This document shows positions 42,343 through 51,450 of a stretch of DNA of 64,000 nt, in pieces. Positions within the stretch are counted from its first letter, which is position 1, and each line of letters opens with the position of its first letter. Source of the DNA: Fredinandcohnia onubensis (GTDB taxonomy: Bacteria > Bacillota > Bacilli > Bacillales > Bacillaceae_L); assembly GCF_031181385.1 (NCBI RefSeq), contig NZ_JAPSKV010000005.1, positions 62,001 through 126,000 of the forward strand, in the 5' to 3' direction. A model generated the notes under the pieces. The model made no database searches. It was not told the DNA's origin and worked only from the letters and a program-made list of their open reading frames with translations. A program made the position numbers and the translations under genes.

Positions 42343-43551
42343 TTAAATCACTTTCTTTTCTTTTAGTTCCCCCAAATATACATCACTGTAACCAAGCAAC
42401 CCACCATATATCTCTTCATTATGTTTACCCATTTTTTCAGAGCCAACATGTTTTATTTGACCTGGTGTTCTACTAAGCTTCGGAACCACTCCTGGCATTG
42501 GAAATTCTCCTAGTTCTGGATGGTCAACCTTTACTATCATATCTCGTGCTTCATACTGAGGATCTTCAAGAATATCTTTTGCAGAATAGATTGGACCTGA
42601 TGGTACACCTTTCTCACCTAAAATCTGTAGTAATTCTTTTGAATTCAGAGTTTTGGTCCATTCCTCTATTAAGTTATCTAATTCTGTCATATTGTCGCTT
42701 CTTGCATGATGATTGGAGTATTTCGGGTTATCAAATAGTTCCGGCTGCCCCATCGCGTCACATAGACGTTTAAACACTCCGTCAGAATTGGCACCAATCA
42801 CTACATACGTACCATCTTTTGACATATATATATTGGAGGGTGCAACACCAGGTAGGATGTTCCCCATTCTCTCCCGAACATAACCAGCCAATAAATAGTC
42901 TGGGATAATACTTTCCATAACCGAGAAAACAGATTCATAGATAGCTGTATCAACAACTTGACCCTTACCAGATTTTCCTCTTTCATGAAGCGCAGTTAAA
43001 CAACCAATTGTGGCAAATAAAGCCGCCAGCGTATCACCGATTGATATTCCAATTCTTGACGGCGCACGATCCGGAAACCCTGTAACATATCGCAGTCCCC
43101 CCATCGCTTCCCCGACACTACCAAATCCTGCGCGACTTTTGTATGGGCCTGTTTGTCCGTATCCAGATGTTCTCATCATAATAATCCCTGGATTGATTTC
43201 CGATAAAGTTTCGTAAGATAAATTCCATTTTTCCATCGTGCCAGGTCTAAAGTTTTCAATTACGATGTCAGCATCCTTAATAAGATCTTTAAATACTTTT
43301 TGCCCTTCTTCTAGACGTAGATTTAATGTAATAGATTTCTTATTTCTAGATTGAATTGGCCACCAAAGCCCATGATCACCTTTTCGTTGCCCCCATTGAC
43401 GCATTGGATCAGCTTTATCAGGTGGCTCAATTTTTATTACTTCCGCACCAAAGTCTGCAAGGAGGCGACCGGAAAAAGGACCAGCCAAAAGTGTGCCAAG
43501 TTCTAAAACGCGTACTCCATCTAAAGGTAATTGTTCATCTAGTTTTGACAT
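42343..43551 (-). CDS. CaiB/BaiF family CoA transferase
   Basis: The 402-residue class III CoA transferase has DGVRVLELGTLLAGPFSGRLLADFGAEVIKIEPP at the start, ITLNLRLEEGQKVFKDLIKDADIVIENFRPGTMEKWNLSYE, and RTSGYGQTGPYKSRAGFGSVGEAMGGL near residue 140. It moves CoA between a donor such as succinyl-CoA and a carboxylic acid. The ATG at 43549-43551 has AGGAGGGA seven bases upstream; longer forms lack an SD. Two GntR-type operators lie upstream. It would activate an acid formed by the hydantoinase-like enzymes for cleavage by the HMGL-like lyase (inference). Confidence 0.88.
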   Translation of the reverse strand: MSKLDEQLPLDGVRVLELGTLLAGPFSGRLLADFGAEVIKIEPPDKADPMRQWGQRKGDHGLWWPIQSRNKKSITLNLRLEEGQKVFKDLIKDADIVIENFRPGTMEKWNLSYETLSEINPGIIMMRTSGYGQTGPYKSRAGFGSVGEAMGGLRYVTGFPDRAPSRIGISIGDTLAALFATIGCLTALHERGKSGKGQVVDTAIYESVFSVMESIIPDYLLAGYVRERMGNILPGVAPSNIYMSKDGTYVVIGANSDGVFKRLCDAMGQPELFDNPKYSNHHARSDNMTELDNLIEEWTKTLNSKELLQILGEKGVPSGPIYSAKDILEDPQYEARDMIVKVDHPELGEFPMPGVVPKLSRTPGQIKHVGSEKMGKHNEEIYGGLLGYSDVYLGELKEKKVI

Positions 43552-43607
43552 AATATTCCCTCCTGAAGGTAAGTATGTTGTAATTTTATTCAGAGATAAT
43601 ATAATTT

Positions 43608-43617
43608 TGGTATACAA
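43608..43617. promoter_or_regulatory. GntR-type operator, CoA-transferase region, imperfect
   Basis: TGGTATACAA, one mismatch from TTGTATACAA, 57 bases upstream of the CoA-transferase start. Confidence 0.5.
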
Positions 43618-43670
43618 ATATACTTGTTTCACAGTAATAAATCATTAGTTTGATTGTTATTTTTAGTTGT

Positions 43671-43680
43671 TTGTATACAA
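43671..43680. promoter_or_regulatory. GntR-type operator TTGTATACAA, CoA-transferase region
   Basis: Perfect palindrome, 63 bases from the imperfect copy, between the CoA-transferase gene and the terminator of the hydantoinase operon. Confidence 0.65.
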
Positions 43681-43692
43681 TGAAATATTTGT

Positions 43693-43740
43693 GTAAAAAT
43701 ACAGGCAGCCTTTATTTGCAATCCTTAAAAGGTTGCCTGC
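43693..43740 (-). terminator. terminator of the hydantoinase operon
   Basis: Stem CAGGCA..CCTTT / AAAGG..TGCCTG with one mismatch, followed on the minus strand by TATTTTTAC. Confidence 0.75.
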
Positions 43741-43769
43741 AGGTGTACTGTCCCTTAATGTATTGGGAC

Positions 43770-45533
43770 CTAATTCACTACTTTTTCACGATTCCCAAAA
43801 CTAAAGGCTTCTAGCTCTCCTCTATCTTGTCTTATCTTCGCGCGAGTTTCCTCTGTTTTAACGTAATCAACTTCTAATTCATCAGTTAAAACCACACCGT
43901 AAGAATTCTCTGCTTTTTCTTTAGAAACAAGACCACGTTTAACTTCTAATTGTACTTTTTCAATATCACGTTCGAGTGGATCTCCCCAGCCTCCACTGCC
44001 TCCAGTTATAAATAAAATTTGATCGCCTTTTTCCACAACAACATTATCAATCTTCGAAGCTAGTGGGATTTTCACACCATTTTTCTTAATTAACACCTTT
44101 GAAGAGGATGATCCTGGTTCTCCACCATTGATTCCCCAAGGCTGGAGTTTTGAACGATCGTCATGTATTGAAACAGTTCCATCAGCAAGACAAGTGTATA
44201 ATTTTTCATTACAATTCCCACCGCGGTGTAATCCGGCACCACCTGAATCCGTTCCGGTTTTATAAGAATTAACCATTAATGGATAATATGTTTCTAAGTA
44301 TTCAGTTGGTATATTAACGAATGCTGGCCACCATGAATGGCCATCTAATCCATCACCAATTGGTCTACCTGGAAGTCCTCCATACATAACTTCCATTAGA
44401 TTGAAATAACGTCCTTCTTCATCATACCCAGAGTAGATGAAATATGGACTTGTTCCATATCCTGCTGCTGGACTGTTTTCTGGTGTATTAAGGGAAAGTG
44501 CACCACTTAATACATCAAACAAGCGGCTAAGCGCATGTGTACGACAGCCTAATGCGGCAGGTGCCTTTGGCCTCATTAAGCAGCCTTCAGGAGTTTCAAT
44601 ATGAAGAACATCATAGAAACCATCGTTAAAATTAATTGCTGGGTCAAATACTGAGATTAAAAAGGAACCTATAAACATCTTAAACATTGGCTCACTCAGG
44701 TAATAATTTATTGGACCAGGTGATTGTTTGTCTGTTCCAGTCCAGTCAAAATATGCATTATCACCTTCACGCCAAATCGTTAGCTTCATTTTAAATGGGC
44801 CATTTCCTAGTCCATCGTCGTCAATATAATCTTCAAATGATACTTTTTCAGTTGGAAGGAAGTTTTGAATAAGCTGACGCATCATTTTATTTGTACGTTC
44901 TAACAAGGCATCAAGTGCAGATAAATAATCTTCAACACCAAATCGATCACAAAGTTCTTTCACCCGTTTTTCAGCTGTACGACATGAAGCCACAATCGCC
45001 ATTAAATCACTATAGTTTTCCATTGGCGTTCTTGTATTCGCTTTTACAATTTTAATAATTGCTTCATTTAATACACCTTTATCAAAGAGCTTAACAGGCG
45101 GGAAGCGAACTCCCTCTCCATAGATAGTGGTTGCTGTAACAGGCATACTTGACGGAACTGGCCCACCAACATCCATAACGTGTCCGAACATCGACGAATA
45201 CCCTACTAGCTCACCTTTGTAAAAGATAGGTAAAATAATCATCCAATCATTCACATGTGATATAGAGCCGCCACAGCTATATGGGTCACTTACAAAAATA
45301 ACATCTCCTTCAAAAATACCTTCTGGGAACTGGTTAACCACTTCAGGAACGTGAGAACCAAAGTTCCCAACCACCATTCTTCCTTCCGGGTCCGTAATCA
45401 TAGGAAAACAATCGTGTTGTTCTCGAATAACAGGAGACATTGCGGAACGGAATAGCGTTACGTCCATTTCCTCTTTAATATTCTTAAGAGCATTTTCAAT
45501 TATATCAACTGTAATAGAATCGATATTCGCCAT
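43770..45533 (-). CDS. hyuB: hydantoinase B/oxoprolinase family protein
   Basis: A 587-residue large subunit of the ATP-dependent hydantoinase/5-oxoprolinase/acetone-carboxylase type. Visible are REQHDCFPMITDPEGRMVVGNFGSHVPEVV near residue 36, VSDPYSCGGSISHVNDWM near residue 78 (metal-binding His), and GSGGWGDPLERD near the C-terminus. It pairs with HyuA, whose stop lies four bases before its start. Together they would open a cyclic amide or carboxylate ring with ATP. SD GAGGAGG upstream of ATG. Confidence 0.88.
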   Translation of the reverse strand: MANIDSITVDIIENALKNIKEEMDVTLFRSAMSPVIREQHDCFPMITDPEGRMVVGNFGSHVPEVVNQFPEGIFEGDVIFVSDPYSCGGSISHVNDWMIILPIFYKGELVGYSSMFGHVMDVGGPVPSSMPVTATTIYGEGVRFPPVKLFDKGVLNEAIIKIVKANTRTPMENYSDLMAIVASCRTAEKRVKELCDRFGVEDYLSALDALLERTNKMMRQLIQNFLPTEKVSFEDYIDDDGLGNGPFKMKLTIWREGDNAYFDWTGTDKQSPGPINYYLSEPMFKMFIGSFLISVFDPAINFNDGFYDVLHIETPEGCLMRPKAPAALGCRTHALSRLFDVLSGALSLNTPENSPAAGYGTSPYFIYSGYDEEGRYFNLMEVMYGGLPGRPIGDGLDGHSWWPAFVNIPTEYLETYYPLMVNSYKTGTDSGGAGLHRGGNCNEKLYTCLADGTVSIHDDRSKLQPWGINGGEPGSSSSKVLIKKNGVKIPLASKIDNVVVEKGDQILFITGGSGGWGDPLERDIEKVQLEVKRGLVSKEKAENSYGVVLTDELEVDYVKTEETRAKIRQDRGELEAFSFGNREKVVN

Positions 45534-45537
45534 AGAC

Positions 45538-47586
45538 TTATACCTCCTCTTTGATTAAAAGATTCATATGTTCATCGACTTCAGCGATATTTCCAGGTAA
45601 AACTAAGGTCGTGCTGTCCTTTTGAGTAACGATTGCTGGACCAAAAATTTTATTATTTCGTTGTAATAGATTACGATCGTAAATCGGCGTCTTCACAAAC
45701 TGGCCATCAAAATATGCTTGATGATCAGGATCGATAATTGCATGTGAAGCATCTTCATTACCCGCTTCATTAATAGGAAGCTCAGGTGAATTTACTTTAC
45801 CAATCGCAACCGCACGAATATTTACAATTTCGACTTCCGTTTCCATCTTAAATCCGTATGTTTTCTCATGAATTTGATCAAATCGATTTTTAATAGAAAC
45901 TAACCCATTTTCAATAATGTCACTGAGCTGTATGACAATAGGAATTTCATGTCCCTGACGATAATAACGAACATCCACCTCATATATAATGGTACGATCT
46001 GATTCTGCAACATTTTCTTGACCTAGCCAGTCGTTACATTCATCTCCAAGAGTAGTAAGCTCTGAAACTAGAGTTTGCGAATCTAACTGACTTAACGTAT
46101 GAATGAATGTTTTGGAGTACTCATTACGAATGACTGATTGTAAGAACCCTAAAGCTGAAAGCACTCCAGGTGTAGGAGGGATGATCACCGGAAAGCTTCC
46201 AGACAATTTACCAATTGCATTTGCATGTAAAGGACCTGCTCCACCTAATGCTAACAACGAAAACTCTCTTGGATCATAGCCCTTTTCCACAGACACAACT
46301 CGAGTGGCACCATACATATTTTCATTCACAATATCATAGATACCTTTTGCAGCTTTATATATATCTATATCTAGCTTTTCTACTATTTTTCTAACAGCAT
46401 CCTTTGCATTATTTACACTTAATTTTATTTCTCCACCTACTAAACTTGGTGGTAGATATCCTAAGACTACGTTTGCATCTGTAACAGTTGGTTCTTCCCC
46501 ACCGCGATCATAACAAGCTGGTCCTGGTTCAGAACCCGCACTTTGTGGGCCGACGCGTAAAGCTCCTGTTAATGGAACATGGGCGATTGAACCACCCCCC
46601 GCTCCAATGCTTACTACCTCTAATGATGGAGCTTTTACTGGGAATACACCGACTTTTGTTTCTCTCGAGACTCTCGGATTTCCGTCATAGGTTAATGAAA
46701 CATCTGTTGAGGTTCCTCCCATATCGAAGGAGATCACATTTCTGTAACCCGTTTGTACCCCAATCATTGCCGATGCGGTAACTCCGCCAGAAGGTCCAGA
46801 AAGCATTGTATGTACTGGTCGTGAAGATGCTGCAGGAACACTCATTAATCCACCATCGGAACGAACGATGCTGACGCGGCTATTAATATCCTCTGCTTGT
46901 ATTTTTGTTAAAATATTATTGAGATAGCGCTGCATTGGGGGTCGAACGTAAGAATTCATAACCGTTGTTAATGTTCTTTCATATTCTCTAAACTCAGGTA
47001 AAATATCATGTGAAATTGTAACAGGTACATTAGGATTAATTGATTCAGCGATTTCTTTTATTTGAAGTTCGTGTAGTGGATTGGCATATGAGTTTAATAG
47101 ACTAATTGTTAAACTTTCTACACCTTGATCATAGAGGTCGGAAATTTTATTGTGAATATCTTCAGCATCTAATTCTGTATAGACATCACCAGTTGCGGTC
47201 ATTCTTTCTTTTGCCCCGCGTGTATAGATTAAATCTGCTAAAGGTTCAGGCTTTAAAAAGCCCATCCAAGCACTGATTGGAGCTGGTGTCCAAGAGCGTG
47301 CCACATGTAAAATTTGTTCAAAGCCCTCTGTTGTGATTAAACCGACCTTTGAACCTTTCCCTTCCAACACGGCATTAGTTGCAACAGTTGTTCCGTGAAT
47401 AATTGAACGAATTTCAGAAATATCAACATTACACTCTTGACACACTTTTTTAATACCATTCATTAGACCAATTGATTGATCTTGAGTTGTTGAAGGCGTC
47501 TTTGTACCGTAAATCTCACCTGTTTCTTCATTTTGCAGGACAATATCTGTAAATGTCCCACCTACATCGACGGCTACTCTATACAT
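45538..47586 (-). CDS. hyuA: hydantoinase/oxoprolinase A subunit
   Basis: A 682-residue ATP-binding subunit. The N-terminal actin-like fold starts VAVDVGGTFTDIVLQN; HGTTVATNAVLEGKGSKVGLITTEGF near residue 65, MLSGPSGGVTASAMIG and ISFDMGGTSTDVSL in the hydantoinase_A core, and GGGSIAH follow. The ATG at 47584-47586 is preferred, with GGGG nine bases upstream; it overlaps the isochorismatase stop by eight bases, so translation is coupled. Activity (hydantoin, N-methylhydantoin, oxoproline or other) cannot be told from sequence. Confidence 0.9.
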   Translation of the reverse strand: MYRVAVDVGGTFTDIVLQNEETGEIYGTKTPSTTQDQSIGLMNGIKKVCQECNVDISEIRSIIHGTTVATNAVLEGKGSKVGLITTEGFEQILHVARSWTPAPISAWMGFLKPEPLADLIYTRGAKERMTATGDVYTELDAEDIHNKISDLYDQGVESLTISLLNSYANPLHELQIKEIAESINPNVPVTISHDILPEFREYERTLTTVMNSYVRPPMQRYLNNILTKIQAEDINSRVSIVRSDGGLMSVPAASSRPVHTMLSGPSGGVTASAMIGVQTGYRNVISFDMGGTSTDVSLTYDGNPRVSRETKVGVFPVKAPSLEVVSIGAGGGSIAHVPLTGALRVGPQSAGSEPGPACYDRGGEEPTVTDANVVLGYLPPSLVGGEIKLSVNNAKDAVRKIVEKLDIDIYKAAKGIYDIVNENMYGATRVVSVEKGYDPREFSLLALGGAGPLHANAIGKLSGSFPVIIPPTPGVLSALGFLQSVIRNEYSKTFIHTLSQLDSQTLVSELTTLGDECNDWLGQENVAESDRTIIYEVDVRYYRQGHEIPIVIQLSDIIENGLVSIKNRFDQIHEKTYGFKMETEVEIVNIRAVAIGKVNSPELPINEAGNEDASHAIIDPDHQAYFDGQFVKTPIYDRNLLQRNNKIFGPAIVTQKDSTTLVLPGNIAEVDEHMNLLIKEEV

Positions 47587-48214
47587 CACTAATATCCCCT
47601 CTCACATTTATTATATATTTTTTTACAGTTTCAACGTTGACAACATCCCCATATTTGGTTTGGATATCATATAGATTAGCTTCATGTGCACTTTGGGATC
47701 GATCACCAACGCACTCCTCTGGGATAACTACACGATAACCATGTTGTAGGGCATCCACAGCTGTTGCTCGGACACAACCAGAAGTCGTGCAACCAGTTAT
47801 TATAGTAGTATCCACATTTTCATAGGATAAAATTGCGGCTAAATTTGTTCCAAAAAATGAACTTGCAAACTTCTTTACAATGAGTGGGTCTTTGTCCTCC
47901 TTCCTTTCAAGTCTCTCGTCAATCTCAGCCCATATACTATTTTGAGTTAAAACCTTTAAAGCTGGTACCTTTTCAATAAAATGAGCTCCATCCTTAAAAT
48001 GTGGTTCATAGTAAACTGTCGTAAAGATGACTAGAATTTCATTTTGTCTAGCAATATCCAGAAGCTCTTTTGTGGCATTGACTTCGTCATCCAAGTCAGA
48101 CCCAAGAGCACACTCCACATTTGTAAACCCTTTCATAAAATCGACTACAATAATAGCTGGTTTTTTTCCCATGCCTGACAGTTTTCCAAATCCATCAAAA
48201 TGCTCTTTTCCCAT
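47579..48214 (-). CDS. isochorismatase-family cysteine hydrolase (N-carbamoylsarcosine/maleamate amidase-like)
   Basis: A 211-residue enzyme with the isochorismatase fold and a Cys-Asp-Lys triad: IIVVDFMKGFTN near residue 22, VKKFASSFFGTNLAAIL near residue 114 and ITGCTTSGCVRATAVDALQHGY near residue 140. Close subgroups are N-carbamoylsarcosine amidohydrolase and maleamate amidase, both of which would suit a hydantoinase partner. It is the first gene of the isochorismatase-hyuA-hyuB message. SD AAAGGGGGA upstream. Confidence 0.85.
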   Translation of the reverse strand: MGKEHFDGFGKLSGMGKKPAIIVVDFMKGFTNVECALGSDLDDEVNATKELLDIARQNEILVIFTTVYYEPHFKDGAHFIEKVPALKVLTQNSIWAEIDERLERKEDKDPLIVKKFASSFFGTNLAAILSYENVDTTIITGCTTSGCVRATAVDALQHGYRVVIPEECVGDRSQSAHEANLYDIQTKYGDVVNVETVKKYIINVRGDISDV

Positions 48215-48259
48215 GTTATCCCCCTTTCCAGTTCTACAACTACCAATATCTTATCACCA

Positions 48260-48269
48260 TTGTATACAA
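48260..48269. promoter_or_regulatory. GntR-type operator TTGTATACAA, divergent region, copy 1
   Basis: Perfect palindrome 46 bases upstream of the isochorismatase-family gene. Confidence 0.65.
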
Positions 48270-48403
48270 AGTATCAACAGAATTTTCTAATAATACAAAA
48301 AATAAATTTTACAGTCGTTTTTCTTTAATAAATCGATTATTTCCCATTCGAAATACAGCAGCAAAAAAATTGTCTGAATTTTTCATTGAATAGATTTCTT
48401 CTT

Positions 48404-48413
48404 TTGTATACAA
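48404..48413. promoter_or_regulatory. GntR-type operator TTGTATACAA, divergent region, copy 2
   Basis: Perfect palindrome 20 bases upstream of the GntR start, well placed for autoregulation; 144 bases from copy 1. Confidence 0.65.
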
Positions 48414-48432
48414 TAAATATGAGGTGTTTTAA

Positions 48433-49107
48433 ATGGATCCACTAACATATATCAAAGACGCAATCATCAAAGGAAAATACGAACCTGGAAAAAGATTGAC
48501 TGAAGAATCTTTAGCAAAGGAATTAAATATAAGTAGAACGCCGATCCGTGAAGCTATTAAACAACTAGAATCGGATGGTTTAATTACTCCATTAAAAAGA
48601 GGCGTAATTGTTCGAAACTTTACCAAAAAGGATATACAACAAGTCTATGATTTACGAGCACTATTAGAAAGTTATGCAACTAGTCAGGCAGCGTACTATC
48701 GTAATGATATGGATATCAAGAAAATGATTGAAGCTAATATCAAGTATGAAGAGATCATTGATTTACAGACGGGAGACCCTAATATTTCAAGGGTATATGA
48801 AATTGTGAAGGTGAACCAAGAGTTTCACGAGGCAATTTTAACAGCGTCACGAAATGAACATCTCCGTTTTCATATTTCAAAGGTCGTTGTTTTGCCTTTA
48901 GTTTTTCGCTCATTTTACTGGTACGATCCTAATGAGATGAAACGTTCACTTGAAGTCCATAAAACAATCTTACGAGCTATTCAAAACCAAGAATCTGAAC
49001 GAGCAAAAATTGCCATGCAGGAGCATATTTATCTTGGAAGGGATCATGTGTTAAAGCATTTAGATGATATTAAAGAAGAATTTTCGAAAGGAGAAAAATA
49101 TGATTGA
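48433..49107 (+). CDS. GntR family transcriptional regulator, FCD (FadR) subfamily
   Basis: A 224-residue regulator with an N-terminal winged helix (IIKGKYEPGKRLTEESLAKELNISRTPIREAIKQLESDGLITPLKRGV) and a helical FCD ligand-binding domain (VYDLRALLESYATSQAA, NQEFHEAILTASRNEHLR, with metal-site His, and LEVHKTILRAIQNQESERAK, HIYLGRDHVLKH). FCD regulators respond to carboxylic-acid intermediates. SD GAGGTG precedes the ATG, and one predicted operator lies 20 bases upstream. It probably controls the whole 40.7-50 kb cluster. Confidence 0.88.
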   Translation: MDPLTYIKDAIIKGKYEPGKRLTEESLAKELNISRTPIREAIKQLESDGLITPLKRGVIVRNFTKKDIQQVYDLRALLESYATSQAAYYRNDMDIKKMIEANIKYEEIIDLQTGDPNISRVYEIVKVNQEFHEAILTASRNEHLRFHISKVVVLPLVFRSFYWYDPNEMKRSLEVHKTILRAIQNQESERAKIAMQEHIYLGRDHVLKHLDDIKEEFSKGEKYD

Positions 49108-49984
49108 AATAGTTGAAGTTGGTCCTCGTGATGGTCTCCAGAACGAAAAAAAATTATTAACAACTAATCAAAAAGTTCAACTCATTGAAAAGCTCATTAA
49201 TAGTGGAATTAAAACCGTTGAGGCAGTTTCCTTTGTTAATCCAAAGGTAGTACCGCAGATGGCAGATGCGGAAGAAGTTATGAAGCAAGTACCGAGGATT
49301 GATGGTGTTAATTATGCAGGTCTTGTACTAAGCCGCTCCGGACTTGAACGAGCACTGAATACGAATGTTGATGCCCTCCATGTTGTTACAGCGACAAGTG
49401 ATGAATTTAACTTAAAAAATGCGAAACGAACTGTATCACAGTCAGTTGAAGAATTAATAAAAGTAATATCAGAAGGCGTCTCAGCGAAAAAAACAGTTGT
49501 AGGTGTATTGGGTACTGCGTTCGGTTGTCCATTTGCTGGAGAAGTACCTGTTGCAAATTTATTAAAGGTTGCAGAAGCTTTTGTTTCTGCGGGTGCTAAG
49601 GGTATAACCCTGGCCGATACTACAGGGCTTGCAAATCCCTCTCAAGTTTTAGACGTGGTAAAGACCTTTAAAGAAGAATTCAAAAATGACATTGAGCTCA
49701 GACTACATTTTCATAATACAAGAGGCCTTGGGCTTGCGAATGTTTTTGCAGGATTTCAGGCTGGAGTCCGACGGTTTGATTCGTCAATTGCTGGACTTGG
49801 AGGATGTCCATTTGCCCCTAAAGCTGTAGGCAATGTATGTACGGAAGATATGGTCAATATGTTTAATAAAATGGGGATTGAAACCAGTACTAATCTAGAA
49901 GAATTAATTCAGACTGCATTATGGATGGAACAACAAATGGAACGTCCTCTTGATGGAATGCTGATGAAAACTGGGATTGCTTAG
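49100..49984 (+). CDS. hydroxymethylglutaryl-CoA lyase family protein
   Basis: The 294-residue TIM-barrel lyase has EIVEVGPRDGLQNEKKLL (metal-binding Arg-Asp), KTVEAVSFVNPKVVPQMADAEEV, the LRLHFHNTRGLGLANVFAGFQAGVRRFDSSIAGLGGCPFAPKAVGNVCTED stretch with HxH metal ligands and the catalytic Cys in GGCPFAP. HMG-CoA lyases split HMG-CoA into acetyl-CoA and acetoacetate; relatives split citramalyl-CoA and longer analogues. AAAGGAG is seven bases before the ATG; it overlaps gntR by eight bases. Expected partner of the CoA transferase. Confidence 0.88.
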   Translation: MIEIVEVGPRDGLQNEKKLLTTNQKVQLIEKLINSGIKTVEAVSFVNPKVVPQMADAEEVMKQVPRIDGVNYAGLVLSRSGLERALNTNVDALHVVTATSDEFNLKNAKRTVSQSVEELIKVISEGVSAKKTVVGVLGTAFGCPFAGEVPVANLLKVAEAFVSAGAKGITLADTTGLANPSQVLDVVKTFKEEFKNDIELRLHFHNTRGLGLANVFAGFQAGVRRFDSSIAGLGGCPFAPKAVGNVCTEDMVNMFNKMGIETSTNLEELIQTALWMEQQMERPLDGMLMKTGIA

Positions 49985-49994
49985 CAAAATTTAT

Positions 49995-50037
49995 AAAGGG
50001 AAAATCATAATAATGAGGTTTCCCTTTAACGTTTTTT
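49995..50037 (+). terminator. terminator of gntR-HMGL operon
   Basis: AAAGGGAAA/TTTCCCTTT stem with a 15-base loop and a T run (GTTTTTTG). Confidence 0.75.
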
Positions 50038-50222
50038 GTATTTCGTTTTGGGGCGAACATCCTATCTTCAAAATATAAGAGGTAGCACGAACAAACCTTG
50101 AGCATGCATATTTTACTTTACCAAACAAACTTCTGCCATTTGTTTTGAAAAGTTTCCCGTTGGATTATGCATTTCCGTGATGAGGGATAGGCACTTGCTC
50201 ATAATTATGTGAATTAGTTATA

Positions 50223-50612
50223 TCACATATTAATTATTTTTTGAACTGTCGGAATATCCGCCGGAGCCCAATCCAAGCTTTGAAGTTCTTCAGTTGATAG
50301 CCATCTTAGTTCAACTTATTCTGTAAGTGTTGGGGTTCCTTCTATTAATTTGCAACAATAGGTTGATAAATGTACAATGCCAAAATCATATTCATAGACG
50401 GTTTCATCGATTTGAGATCCGACTTCAATATCGCAAAGCATCTCCTCTTTTATTTCGCGACGGAGGGCCTCTTCTGGGGTTTCGCCCGTTTCAATTTTTC
50501 CGTCAGGGAACTCCCATTTTAAAGCTAATAAATTGTTTGGTCCTCTTTGGACACAGAGGATTTTTTCGTTATCAGTAATCACTGCAGCTACTTCATAGAT
50601 ATGTTTAGGCAT
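50223..50612 (-). pseudogene. MutT/NUDIX pyrophosphohydrolase interrupted by a stop codon
   Basis: From ATG 50612 (SD AAAAGGAGG) the frame encodes VAAVITDNEKILCVQRGPNN, KWEFPDGKIETGETPEEALRREIKEEM (Nudix box with the usual Gly of PGGKIE replaced by Asp) and ends at TAA 50316-50318 after GTPTLTE. The same frame continues VELRWLSTEELQSLDWAPADIPTVQKI to a TGA at 50223-50225, the normal C-terminus of 8-oxo-dGTPase-type proteins of about 129 residues. So one nonsense codon removes about 31 residues. Loss of function, sequencing error or readthrough are possible. Confidence 0.82.
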
Positions 50613-50847
50613 GATTTCCTCCTTTTAACTGACAAAGTTATCTGGGATTATATTGTTAGATTTTCTTATACCTTAACGTATTGATAATGGACACCAACAA
50701 CATTTACAGTACCTTGGTTGTCCATTTTTCACTTATGGAAACAAAAGTACTTATTATGCATTTTTTACAAATAGCTTGTCATAATCCTCCCAATCAAAAA
50801 ATAATATATACCAAACGAATAGAATGGTGAATGTAAGGGGGAGCACA

Positions 50848-51312
50848 ATGGCAGATAATGGCTTTGCCGCACCTTGGCATCAGGAAGGTACTCGTATATC
50901 AAGGGCTGATGGAGATTCGCTGGATCGATTACTTGTGTTTAACGAAAAACATAATAGAAAAAAAAGCATGCATAGTTTTTTCTTGTATACGTTAATTGGG
51001 TATGCCTTCTACACATTTATTAAATATGTCTTATACACTCCAAATGTATTTGGCAGTTTCACAATGTTAGATACTTTGTTTACTAATAAAAATCTTGTGA
51101 GGGATTTATTTTTCGGGGCAGTGTTATATTTCACTTCAAAATTCACCTTTGATTTAAAAGAAAAAGCAAAGGAAGAATACCACTCCCTACGGAATGAAAT
51201 TGTTGATTTATCGAATAAAGAATGGGTAAAAAAGTATGATGATGAAACAAATCAGCAAATCTATGAATATGTGAAAAAACATGATATCAAGATTAATCAT
51301 AAAACGAAATAG
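50848..51312 (+). CDS. membrane protein of unknown function
   Basis: A 154-residue protein with a hydrophilic N-terminal half (MADNGFAAPWHQEGTRISRADGDS), two hydrophobic stretches (HSFFLYTLIGYAFYTFIKYVLY near residue 43; FFGAVLYFTSKFTF near residue 92) and a long basic, helical C-terminus (EKAKEEYHSLRNEIVDLSNKEWVKKYDDETNQ). No family recognised. The ATG at 50848 has GGGGGAG seven bases upstream and is preferred over an in-frame ATG at 50824. Monocistronic. Confidence 0.65.
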   Translation: MADNGFAAPWHQEGTRISRADGDSLDRLLVFNEKHNRKKSMHSFFLYTLIGYAFYTFIKYVLYTPNVFGSFTMLDTLFTNKNLVRDLFFGAVLYFTSKFTFDLKEKAKEEYHSLRNEIVDLSNKEWVKKYDDETNQQIYEYVKKHDIKINHKTK

Positions 51313-51319
51313 GTATAAA

Positions 51320-51366
51320 AAAGGCTGCCTGCCCCACGCTTTAGTTTATCGGGACCGGCAGCCTTT
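51320..51366 (+). terminator. terminator of the unknown membrane protein gene
   Basis: Perfect ten-base stem AAAGGCTGCC/GGCAGCCTTT with a long 27-base loop. Confidence 0.65.
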
Positions 51367-51425
51367 ACTTATCGTTAGCAGAAATGCTTCATCAAAGAAA
51401 AATAGTACACTTGATTTACTGTAAT

Positions 51426-51450
51426 GGCTGTTACTTCGGCACTAACAGCC
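51426..51450. other. hairpin in the gap before the M28 aminopeptidase gene
   Basis: GGCTGTTA/TAACAGCC eight-base stem with a 9-base loop and no T run on either side. The 329-base gap 51313-51641 otherwise shows only the terminator at 51320-51366 and an SD. Confidence 0.4.

Noticed and set aside
51426-51450. Terminator before the M28 gene
   Set aside because: The stem is clear but there is no U-run on either strand and no gene end close by.
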